From Rhea pennata (Eukaryota > Chordata > Aves > Rheiformes > Rheidae): DNA of 64,000 nucleotides. The first letter of the stretch is position 1. Every line of letters starts with the position of its first letter. The DNA is taken from positions 64,210,570-64,274,569 of the forward strand of contig NC_084667.1 in assembly GCF_028389875.1 (NCBI RefSeq), written 5' to 3'. Under the pieces are notes generated by a model that was not told where the DNA came from, made no database searches, and was given only the letters and a program-made list of their open reading frames with translations. The translations under genes and the position numbers were made by a program. Positions 25,201-37,200 of the stretch are shown here, in pieces.

Positions 25201-28200
25201 GCCTCGCACTGATCTAGTATCCAGGCGATTAACTGACTCATGTTGACAAGCCAGAGGGCAAAACGTCCAGCTAGCACGCCAGCCTTCTATTTTTGCTTCC
25301 TTTCCATTTCCATCTCCTGTGCCCGTTAATCTACTCAGTAAGCATTAGTCAAGATTCAAAAATGCCGAGGGAAAAGAGTCAGCACCTTAGTGACCTATTC
25401 CCAAAATACGCTGAGACCATGCATACTTCTGGTAGGTTACTTTTGATATTTAACCTATTCTTATCCACCTTGATCTTTCTCTAGATTAGCCTCTGGTAGA
25501 GATTAAATTCTCAGGTCCTCTAAGAAGCTTATATCTAAGGTCCCTTCCTTCCCTGCTCTCCTGTCCCAGCCTGTGAGGAGCAGGACAACCCGCCCTTCTC
25601 TCCTCTCAGCAGCGAGGCCAAGATGCGGCAGGTGAACACAACTTTTACAGCATCTCTCCTTGCTTTTTGTCTTACATTCCTGAAAACCTCATGGCTTTTG
25701 CCCACTAAATATCCTGCCTCGGGTAAAACAAGTGCCTAATTTTCTTCATGTGCTTTGATGCCTTCCAAGCTGGGGCCATATTGCTGGAAAACGAGATTAA
25801 AAAGCAGAGACTTTTGTCTGTCGTGTCATTATTTTGGTCTGGGATTTGTTTTGTGTTCAAAGCTCACATTTTGCTCTGGGCTCACTACAAAAATAAAAGA
25901 AGAGATCCACCCATGGTAGATGTGGGTAAAAGTTAGTCCTTTTTGGCCAGAGAGGGATATAAATTTTCCACCCAATACAGAGACACCAAGCAGTTGCTGT
26001 TAAGAGCGATCCAAAAATATTCCCCAACTGTGGCCACATCTGGGGGCTATTTTCATACAATCCCTGTCATTTCTTTCGAGATTCATCTTCAAGACACGAG
26101 TGTGTTCACACTGCAACACATGCGGTCAGGTACGTGGGCAGGGGAGAAATCGAACGAATCTAGCTGTTAACTGTCATTTCGATGCAAAGGCACGGGCATG
26201 CAGATGAGAGTATAAACCAGATTGAGTCCATCTGGCAAATACAGCGCTAGAGTGAGGTGATGACAGGAGATGTGCTTCAAGACCACACATGGAAACCGAG
26301 CGCTTTCAGAACGGCTACACGTTTCCCAAGTGGTCCCGTGCGCCCCGGGCTGACCGTTACCTGCTGTCTTTGGTAGGCAGAGAAGGTTCTTTCAAGGTCT
26401 TCCAGGTCTAGGATTTTAAACACTTTTGCGTCATCGATCTCAGTCCACACGGTGCCTGCCAGCTTGTTCTGAAACACATCGAGGGCAGGGCTGGGGGTAC
26501 ATCCTCGCGCCCACCTGCCCCCCACGCCGTCCCACCCCACCGATGGGTACGAGGTGCGAACAGGCTGGCTCTGAGCAGCAACAGCTCTGTTGACCAAACC
26601 TCTGCAAGCATGAGGGGGGCGCCCACGGCTTGGCTCACCTCCGGCAGCTTGGACCAGTTGAAGGACTTGAGGGCGTTCGTTGGCTGTGGGATGCTCTTCT
26701 TCTTGAGGGCCAAGCCCAGCGGTGCTCCGGGAGGAGGCAGCACCCCGTCGAGAGGTGGGGGGCCAGGGGGTGGGGGGGGGCCACCTGGAGGGGGTGGCGG
26801 TGGTGGCGGTGGGGGACATCCCCCAGGAAGCGGTGGTGGTGGTGGTGGTGGCAGGAGGCATCCGGGAGCTGGGGAAGGCAGAGGCCCACCGGGAGCTCCT
26901 GGGGGCAAGGGAGGTCCTCCGGGGACCGCGGCACAGGTAGCCCTCTGGGAGAGAAGAAGAGGAGAGACCGGTCACGCAGGGGGAGGAGCGGACCGTCTGA
27001 GCCCCCCAGACCACCCCCAGTGCACCCCTGGGCAGCACACTCATCTGGCGGCCACTGTCCCAACCCACAGCAGAGCCCGAAGCAGCTGCTTCTCGGAGAC
27101 AGAGCTGCTGGATGGCCTCAAGGGACAGGCTGGGACATACCTCGAGGAAGCATGGCAGGCTCTTATGGGAAAAAAGCCAAATTTAACCAGCACGGGAGGC
27201 ACTCAAAGACTGGGTGCTTTCAACAGAGGCATGATGCAGCTAGAGAGGCAAAATCGCCCCATCCCCAGCACCCTGGAAGCCCTCCCAGCTGGAGCCTTTC
27301 TCAGCCCATGGACAGTTTGGCCTCCAGAATTCGCCCCGGGTGTTTTCAATTTGCTGTGAGGAGAGGGGATTTGGGATTTGACCACAAGTGGGAAGGAGGC
27401 TTGGGCTCTTACCCGGCTCATCTCGTGGAGCTGTGCCGTGAGATCAGCGACCTGCTGCTTGACCTGCTTGTGCTCAGTGGATTCCTTCTCCAGTTTCTCT
27501 TTCATCTTGTTCAACGTCTGCATCATTTCTTCCTTCTCTTGGGCCTTGGCATCGCACTCCCGCTCCTTCTTTTCCAGCTTCTGCTGAAGTTCGCTGTGCT
27601 CTGAAACAGCCCCACAAAACAGTCCCATGAAATCACTTCTGGATTGCAAATATTCCCTTATTGCAGATAGCAGCATGCAGGAGAATAAACCCTACGCTGC
27701 CCCAGAGAAAAGCAGCACAGTTAAGAAAAAAGAGTCTGCATCATGTGCTTAATACCCTGGCCAGAGTTTTCCAATGCACTGCAGACTTTGAGACATGATG
27801 CTCAACAAGGGATCCAGCAGAGGTGTCTCCAAGGGATGGATGGAGAAGTCCTGAGCCCGCTGGCAGCGCTGCTGAAACGTCCTGGGACGTCCACAGTCAT
27901 TATTCCTCCCACTGCACCTTTGAGAGCTGCAGTGTTGAGAGGCAAGAAGTCAGGCGGCTTGACCCGGCGAGGTACGCTGACCCGGGGTATTTCGGGGCTA
28001 CGCACTGACACTGGCTCTCTTACCTGACGTCAGTGCTTCACTGAATCAAAGCCTGAGTGATTAAGGTCAAACAAGTTGTAGGAAAAAAGAGGGCCATCAG
28101 GACTTAAATCTGTGCTCAAAAGCTTTGTTAGACGAGGACAATTTCCCCGCCAAGCCCAGATACATCACTCCTGACTTCCTCATTTATTCTGATATATAAA

Positions 28201-31200
28201 AATTAACCTACCAAATAGCAGCATTTGTCTTCTGATCATGAGAAAGAAGGATGAATGTGATTTTAAAAATCAAATCCTTGTTTTTCATAGTTTCTGGTAT
28301 TTTTCTTTTTTAAATCTAACAACAGCATATTTTTGTGGAAACAAAACTCCCTTTCCCCTAAAGACTCCAAGAAAAAATTAATATCTACTTCAGCCATTTC
28401 CATTGTAAGCCCTATGGTATAATCTCAGCCAGTGAATAAAGTCTGCAGAGAGTCCATCCAGTTAAAGTGTGCATATACACTACCAGTTTAGCTTACTGTA
28501 CATGCAAAGGTTAAAGCCAATGCCTTTTATCTTTTTTATCATTCACCTTTTCGCATTTTTTCTGCTTGCTCTTTCCACTGCTTAACTTCATTTTCATTGA
28601 CTAACCTAAAAGAAAAAAAAACAAGTAGTGTTACGAAACAATCTTAATACTGTGAGCAGGCAAAAATCAGCAGCAGCGAGCAGGACGGAGCGAGACCGTA
28701 GAGCGAAATCTGGGGCTGTTTGTCCAGGCGCAGTTCCCAAACTGGTATTTCTAACACCTCTTCTCTGCTTCCCCACAACTCCCACCCGCCAGTTTTTGCA
28801 TGCTAAGACACACTGCCGTCTCAACTGCTCTGGGGTCCTGGCCAACCTCGGAGCAGAAACATCACTCGTGTAAGCAGTAAGCGATGAATAAGGAACAGTG
28901 ACAGTTACAGTCAAAGGAAATGGTTCACTGCCAGTACGGAGGTTGAGCTTAATTCACACGCACAACTCATCGGATGGGTCTACGTAATCTAAATCTGCCA
29001 GGGGTGACTCCAAAACCTCCTCGCCTACCCCCTGTTGCAAGCAGCCCTGAGCAGGAGGCAGCGAAGACACGTCAGCCCATTTCGGCACCGCTCAGCAGCA
29101 GGCTACAAGGAGGGAGGACGAGCACTTACATTCGGACGACGTTTTTAATGTTGAAGTTTTCCAGGGGAGTGGCGTCGGGGTCCTGCCCCTTGTCACTCTG
29201 TATGACGATCTGCTGTACAATCCTGTCGAGCAATAGCCAGTACTGGACAGTGTTGCCGCTTCTTTTATCTAAACAGGAAGAAGGAGAGAGATTGAGAGAC
29301 TGAATCATCTCCCAGCACGTGCCACCTCGCAGTAGAAGCATAGAGAAAAAATCTACATAGGAATGGAGAAGAAGGACTGAGAGGCCACAGCCTGCTCAGG
29401 AGCCCTTCGAGAAGGCCAGGGGAGATCTGGGCTGCCCATCATCTGGATGCACCATGCAAGCCCGGAGCCGTGGGGAGGGACAGGCAAGGCTGTGCAGGCT
29501 CTGCTGCATGAAGTCTGCAGAGAGCTCATCCAGTTGAAGTGCAGCCTTCCTCCAGCTCCCGGTGCAGAGGGGAGAGGACCTTCCCATTGCCCTTGGGGAA
29601 CAGCTCTGGCCTACAAAGCCCCAGGTGGTTGCAGGTTTCTTTTGCCCACCCTGGCAGAGCGATGCATCTCTACTCACAAGGCATTTGGAGACAGTGGTGG
29701 AGGATAGACATAAAGTGCGGGTATGCTTCCGTGTGAGTCAGCCTCTTCCTCGTCAGCTCAAACATCTGAGTTGCACTTTTGGTGTCTATGTGAACCTGTG
29801 GAAAAGAGCAGAGTGAGATCAAGCCACCAAAGCGATGACTTCTGAGGGTTTTCAGCAGCCTCCCCAAACTGAGGCCATAAGCCCAAGGAAACGAATTGAG
29901 CCCAGCTGAGCTCAGAGTCAGAGTGAAACAGGGGATGTGAGACAGCAGCAGCAATAGGTACCTTTAGAGAAGGACCTGCCCTGGGGTCTCCCTTTCTGGG
30001 CACTTTCTGCATTGATGAGGAATCTCCTCTAGTGAAGCACCTCTGCGCACCAAAGCGGTGTTGTTACAGCCAGACCCTGGACAAGGGAGCCAGGGCAGAC
30101 AGAGGGCAGATACCTTGAGCGCTTGCTCGAGCATCCAAAGCAATACAGACCCTGACTAGATCAGCCATGGACTGAGAAAGAAATACCACATTAGGCAGCC
30201 GTTACAGGTGCCAAATCCAGCTCCAGCTCTCTCCCTCTGCCACCTGAACGTGGCCAGGTCAGGCAGCCCTGCAAAGACAACCTGACGGCTTGTATCCCTT
30301 CCATGGAGATACCACAGTAGATGATCAGACTATGGCCCCTGAGTTTCTCAAGGCTCAACTCCAAATGCTGCGAGCCATCCCCTCTGCCTGAGAGCACGCT
30401 GCTGACAGGCAAACACCCCAAACGCAATCAGGTGAGCTACAAAGCCCAGAGGACAGCAAATAGCACTGATCTGCAGCCAGAGGAAAAGAGATGAAATGGC
30501 TGGACTGCTGTGGGATGGTGGCTAGGACAGAGCAGGTGAACAGGAGACAGATTTCCATCTGCCAAATTTTATCCAAGCAACCATACTTTGTCCCTATCCA
30601 TGGGTGCTTTTAAAAGGAATCCCGATATCACATACCAGTTCATACTCACCAGTTCAAATCGTTTGGCAAATTCCAGTTCATCTTCATTTCTAAGCATTTC
30701 AAAAAAATCTAAATGCCTGAGGAAAAAGAAAAAAGACTGTTTAAGCAGATAGGAATACTATGATTAATAAACTGCAAGCAATCAGTCTGGAGGAACTTCC
30801 AAAGCAGTCAGCTAGCAGACAACAGTCTAGAGAAAAAGAGGACTTGAAACATCAGCAGCATCTGCGGTCTAGAGCTCCAATAGCTCCACATGTTCATCTT
30901 GTGGGCTTGAGAAACCAGTTCAGAAACACAAAGGGCATAGTAATTACAGCCTCTCCAAGGAGTCTTTTGGGAAAAAGACAGGCACTAGGAGGAGAAGCAT
31001 TGACAGAAGTCCTCCAGGCCCAGGATGGGCACCATTCCTGGTTCAGCCATGAGTTAAGAGTGCAGTAAATGGAGCTGGTCAATGTGCATGCTGGCTCTTG
31101 ATAATGAGCAAGGTGCCCCTGGCGTATCTAATCAGGGCAGATGCCAAAGCAAGTTGGTCGCTCCTGTTCCCATTGCATTTGGTGCGGATTTAGCAGGTTT

Positions 31201-34200
31201 CTTCCTTCTTTCCTTGGCTACAAAAAAGGAATTTCCTCAAGAGGGGCCAGATCTTCAGTGTAGACCCACCAAATCCTAAAACCAGAAAGCAAGGACAGAA
31301 GGACAACTAACCAGGAGACTGTTGGTCACTACTCACCGGTCTAGGGTTGAATTTTCATGTTCTCTTAGTTTATCAATGACAGGCTGGATTCCCAGCATGA
31401 GAAATTCATATCTCAGATGGAGTCTGAAATCCAGGCTTTCCTGGAAAGGATAGTTATAGAGTCAACACAGCAAGATGCCTTTTATCTAAAATCGTATTAA
31501 AAAAACCCCAACAACCAGTAAAACAGCACCCACTCCAAAGAGCCCCACAGCTCACCACGCCTGCTCCCTGGCTCAGCACAGCGTTAATGAAGGACATGAT
31601 TGCTGTCTTGAGGTTCACCTCGTCCCGATACCGCCCCGTGCTCTTGTCCAAGTCATTGATCAGCGTCTGCCAAATACACGACTTAAGTTAATAGGCTGAA
31701 ACTCCCAACACGTGCTCCAAGAACAGCCCCTCTACGCTGCACAAACCACCAGCTTCCATGTACATTAACAGCTCCTCGTAGTGCCCCTACAGCCCCCATA
31801 GCAACCCGCTTATGAGGTTTTGTGCCTGTAACACTGCCCATCTCAGCACCTCCATCTGCTAACATCAAGCTGCTACATCAGCCCATCTGGATGTACTGCA
31901 GCCTTGCACACCAGCAGTGTTAGGGATCCTGCAAAACCAAGGCTTGCTCTGGGGATGGGGGGACTTAAGGAACTGTTTCCACATTTTTTTCTCAGCCATG
32001 GCTCTCATCAGATACAGTATCATAGTACTAAAACTGGAAAAGGCCAAAACAAATCATTTAGAAGACGCATTTAAATATCCAGGAAGAGGAAGGCATAAAA
32101 ATTGCAATTTGGGCTTTCCAGGGAGGTTCCAAGTAGATCAGCCCCTCTCCACCCAGCACCAGGGGATGATTCGTCCAGAAACAGAGCAAGAAGCAAGCTG
32201 AGACCCACCTACCTGAAACCGAGTCCGCTCGCTGGCGTATTTCTGGTAGTGCAGCATAGCCTCCAGTACCTTTTTGTGACCCCCGGGAACCAGGCACACA
32301 GCGCCCATGATTTCCAGCACTGCCACCTTCGTCTTAATATTCTCTGTGCTCAGACTCTGAGCGATTACATTAATACTCTCCGAGTGGGCCAGGACATGAG
32401 CCCGGCCCAGGGAGTTGTTCATTAGTGCTTTTATACATCCAATGAGCGAGGTATGTATTCGAGACTCTGCTGTCTCATAGTCCATGCTTTTGAGGAAGTT
32501 CAGAATACACGATAAGCCATCCAGGTCGATGAACCGGGTTACAAACCTGTCAGAAAGAGGGCTGCTTTAAAACCACATGCTAAGGCCCCCTCTACCCACA
32601 AAAGATTGTTCTGGTAGACCCAGAACTGTCTTATGTACTTTTTTTCTGCCATGGACTTTGCATAGCAAATACCCTGCATGGCTACTAGGGCTCAGAGCAC
32701 AGGGACAGGAGAGTGGAAAAATCTACCCATTTATTCAGGCCCCGTTTCTGCAGCGTAGGCATCCACACACCATCTGCACAACGCAGGCTGGCTGGAGTTA
32801 TGACACCTGGAAGAGGAGCAGCTAACTCATCCCATCAGCAAGACCCCAGGGCAGAGGATGCCACGACGCAGCAACACTGCTGCAAAACCTTCCCAGCCCC
32901 CAATTTGAGTCTTAAATCACACTCATTTGGGACCAGCCTGGGACCAGCCTTTCTACCCCCTTCTACCTTTCCCTGGCTCACCACTCGCATCTTTCTTCTC
33001 TCCTGTTACGCACACCTCGCAGTTTTTTAAGCAGGGGTTTCAGATTTTTACGACTTACAATGAAGCTTAATAGAAAGCAGACAGCCAAGGCATGACAGTG
33101 CCCACTGCAGATCCAACAGACCATGCAGACAGAACACGCTCTCCTGCACCGCACACTGTTTGTGCCTTCTAGGATCCCCCTGACGGATACCACTCAAGCT
33201 GGGTGTACTCTCTTTTATCATAAGGCACTGGCTCAGAAAGCCAATAAGCCAAGAATATTCCAGCAAGCAGGGCTGATGCATAACTGCAGTCTCAGTAAAA
33301 ATTGCTTTATGGAACTTCTAAATGTGCTCTTATTCCAGCCAAACTGAACAGTAAATATGATGTTTATTTCCTCGAGAGCAAAGCAGGTCCAATAGGTAAC
33401 ATTTTCTCCAAGCCTGCATCCTACTGACCTGCAGGGAGACAGAGACACCTAAACCACATCAGGATCTTGGAAAAATTTATCACAAACTAGCACGGTGGCT
33501 GGGTACTACCCCTGCTCCAAAGGTACGGCCGGGAGCAGCGTGCCCAAGGTGCTGGGTTTCATGGGAACGGGCTGCTCACTCTTGACCCTGGGAATTTCCT
33601 ACAGAGTGCCACCGCCAGAATCATCACAAAAGGGAAACATTTTCATCTGCAAACACTAGCTGTTTCTTCCATAACCAGAACAGGTCATGCATTTTTAATG
33701 GAACATTTTACCATCAGAAAATGTCAACCTGAAACATCTTAAAGATTTTGCAGACACGCACATGCAGGCTCCAAAGAAATGCCAGGAAAAAATAAAGGCA
33801 TTTAGAAAGACTTCCATCCTTTCTTTGTCTTCCCCATCAAAGCCTCCTAGCAATATTCTCTGCATTTCACAAAAGCCTGAAGATTCATATGATTTTATTC
33901 CATTAAAAATGCAAAAGAAGTTGAAGTCAAAACAAAGGGCTTGGTTGACCAACAAAGACTGAATTTTTTGGAAAAATTCAATGCGGAAGGAATTTTTACA
34001 TTTTGTTCCAATTAGAACTGAAGTAAATTTGGAAAAAAAAATGTTGCCTGATTTCCCTCAACAGATGTGAAGCTCCTGGTGGTTCTCATCTATTAAAAAG
34101 ACAGAGGAAAAGCAAAAGCAAAAAAACAAAAAAAAAAAAAACAGTAAGAGAGAATAGTTGAATCAAAGCAGCGAGTGCCATTCCAGGGTCCTCGCCTCCT

Positions 34201-37200
34201 AACTTCTCATCCTCAGCAGGCCTAATGCTCCTCATTTATATTTCTATTTAAAAAAACCCTTTGTCAGAGAGCACAAATCGAAAGGCACGACAACGGCAAT
34301 AAAGTAAGGAAACGGAAGAGAATTGCCTCATTGGTTTCGTCCTCAGTGCAGTCTTCAAACTTTCTATTGTTTTATTTCTCTCCTCCTCGTCTTCTTTTTC
34401 CAAAGCAATCAACGATTTCCTCTGCAAATGGAGAAAGGTAGATTAGAGAGACAAGGTTTCCCTGCAAAGCAAATGCACAGACGGGAGAGGAAAGGCAACG
34501 CTGGGTTTGCTCCCGGGAACCAAAGAGTTCATTCAGCAGGTATCACCACAGTCAGCACGGGAATAAGGCAAAAAAGCCAGGAGGTTATGGGCAACTGAAA
34601 GAAAAATGCTGTTTTATTTGCTGTGTGATGCATGAATGGGGATTTTGAGTTTCCCTCGGCAACTGGGACCTTAAACCAACTCTTAAAATTGAAAGCCGAG
34701 ATCTTTGTTCAAGTCGCAGGATGCCAGGAAATGGGGCACTGAGGAAAAACCCCCAATATCCTGCAGTGTGCCCAGAGACTGCCTGAACTGGTGACAGCAG
34801 GGACGAATGCACCGGGGTAACCAGGCACACGGAGAACTCCCCAGCCCATGTGAAATTAAGCCTCTCCCTTGCACGCTACCGTTAGCTGCAAGCATTAGAG
34901 GCATCACGCAGCAGCGACAGCGCGAACCACATCAGCTCCGTGCTGCCGAACAGCGTCGCTTACCAGCTTGTTCCTTCCCCACACACCAAGGTTTTGTTTC
35001 AAAACAGCAGGGAACGCGCATCAGTGAGATCCCAAGCAGCGGTAAACACCAAAACCAGGTGGTATTTCTGCTGCGTAGGTCCTTTCCGGGATTGTCTTTG
35101 CTTGTGCCTAAGCAACGTGCCGGTGGGCAATGCAAACAGTCGGCTATCGCTGTAGCGGTACCCAGGAGGACGGGTGAGCAAGTCCGCTCATACCACGTCC
35201 CTTCTGCACGATGGAAATGCCAGGGGCTTGAACGGGATAACATGGTATGGCTAGGGCAATGGATGCTGCTGGTGTTTACCAGCGGAGAAGGGATGTGGCT
35301 TGCTCTCTTCTCCCCAGAAATAGGTGAGGCCAACTCATCACTTCAGCAACCCCTGTCAACCAGCGCTGGGACAAACACGAGAGCTGGATCATCACCTCAA
35401 GAGCGCAGACTTAGTGTTGTCACAAAAGTGATCAGTAAGTTCCAGAGTTAACGCCCTACAGGCAGAAATGGAGTCATCCCAAACTGCTGATCTACAGCTC
35501 ATCCAGAGAAGCCTGGGATGGAGGATGCTCAAGACTATCCCCCCCCAACCACTGGGCTCAGAGAAACGAGACGGAAAACCTGCAACTCAGGAGAGGAACA
35601 GCGGAGCTCATGGGGGCCAGGATGTAAATCCTGGCATATCCCCTATAACCCAACACTCCAGGAAATAAACTACGTAAAAAGAAGAGATAAATAAACAAAT
35701 CACAGTATCCCACAGTAAACTGCCTGGCTGAGGCGTGCTTCCCTGCACAGGTTCCTCGGGTACTGGGGAGCTCTTAGGAGTGCTAAAAACCTCCAAGCAC
35801 TTTCAGAGGACGTTCCCAGGGCCGGAGCGGCTGCGAAGCTGTGCCGGGCGGCTGCAGCAATGCCCCGGCTGCTTCTTGCAGCACCTGATGGCCGCGGTGC
35901 CAGCGTATGTGAAGAGCTGTGCTGACCCCTGCATTTAACTGTGCTGCTCTTTGGCAGCATATCAGGGCGGCCACAAGATCAAGGCCAACCTCCAGGCGCT
36001 CGACGAGCTGTGACGCAGGCTCCGCTCCGGCTCTCGGCTTCCTCCGTCCCAGCTTTCCAGGACAGGAGCTCCCTTCTCACTCGTAACCCCCTTCTCCTCC
36101 TCCTCGCCTCGATCCCAGGCTCTCCCACACGTCCCACCTCCCCATCCCCTGTTCTGGGCCCTGTGACAGCTCCTATTGACCTCACGGCCAAAATGTATGG
36201 CTTCAAAAAAGCCATGCAGCCCACCGCTTGGGAAGCACCTATTAAACCAAAGCAGTAGGGTCTCCAGGTATTCGCGTTTGAGCCGCGTTCCCTTCTGCAG
36301 CGTGCTTGTTCTCAGGGTACGGATCATAGCACTATTTTCGTCCTGCCCAGCACAACGACAAGAAAGCGTTTCGTAAAAATACATCTAAACACGCCTGCAG
36401 GTCAGTGGGGTGCGCTGGAGCCACGGCAGACTGCGAGGCCTGCGGTCCTTGAAGAGCGGGCAACACACAGAGCCATTTCTTTGCCGCGGCTGCACGACGC
36501 AGAAGGGCATCACGGTAACAAGGTGCTAGCAGGGAGCCAACTTTCGCTGCGACAGTAGGTGCTGAAAAAGCACGAGCGCTACCCGCTTCAAAGCGATCGC
36601 AGGTGCGCGGTACCTAACTGCCATTTAACCATCTAACAGGTTCCCTAAAAACCAGCTTTAGGCTGAAAATCACTGTTTGCCGTTAGTCTAGCAGGCTTGC
36701 AGCTTGGGGTGAGAGGAAAGGCTCACGCGCCTTCAAGCATTTTTTTTTTCCCTTTTCCCAGCCGCATCTGTTGGCCTAATGAACGACATTGCTTCTCCCT
36801 ACATTTCACCTCACTTCAGTCGGTGGTGGCTGAATTGCTGGGACAAACTGTGAAGTATTGCAGGCACCTTAATTGGAAAGACTGAAAACTACTACATGAC
36901 ACTATTGTAGCTACAGCATGATGGTTTTCGCAAGCCCCATGTCGTGCTAGAAATACTTACAGCAGCCATTGAATTCAGCTGATCAATATAAAACTCTGGC
37001 CAGCTGGTGGCTCCTTTATTTTCTTCCTGGTCCTGGAGGGAGAGGGAAAAAAAAAGCAAAACAAAGACAGCAGATTAGAAGAAATAGCATTAACATCCCC
37101 TGCTGTTCACAAACAACCATCTAGGAAGACCCCACTTGCTGTTGCATTTATATCAATGTAAGCTCAATTTTCTACATCCTGAACTCACCTGCGGCTGCTG

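Larger units (their letters stand above)
19863..26360 (-). other. 6.5-kb intron upstream of the microexon
   Basis: Holds the UGC-rich stretch next to the microexon, a T17 tract, an A11G13 tract and a CpG island at 21,380-21,620. No extra exon, RNA gene or clear mobile element was found in the rest. Confidence 0.75.
26945..36960 (-). other. Introns of the 5' half of the gene
   Basis: Eleven introns between the exons from 26,944 to 36,961: 26945-27412, 27601-28546, 28606-29129, 29269-29677, 29796-30649, 30717-31336, 31441-31555 (115 bp), 31667-32212, 32547-34326 (GC donor) and 34422-36960, plus 26469-26638 just outside. They contain one possible CR1 scrap near 32.0 kb, an A-rich run near 34.12 kb and the paired 32-nt repeat described under findings. 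I found no further exon or gene. Confidence 0.75.

Noticed and set aside
26630..27604. Long plus-strand open frames (up to 324 codons), rich in Gly and Trp
   Set aside because: Antisense shadows of the FH1 and coiled-coil exons; the composition follows from complementing proline codons.
34807..35451. 214-codon plus-strand open frame
   Set aside because: No recognisable domain, intronic position and unremarkable residue composition; consistent with chance in GC-moderate DNA.
36256..36359. Possible extra exon on the minus strand ([20 protein letters not shown]) with a good acceptor TGGGCAG between the exons at 36,961 and 34,421
   Set aside because: The only donor near its end (AATAG|GTGCTT) is weak and would put the next exon out of frame. 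DAAM1 as I know it has no such segment.
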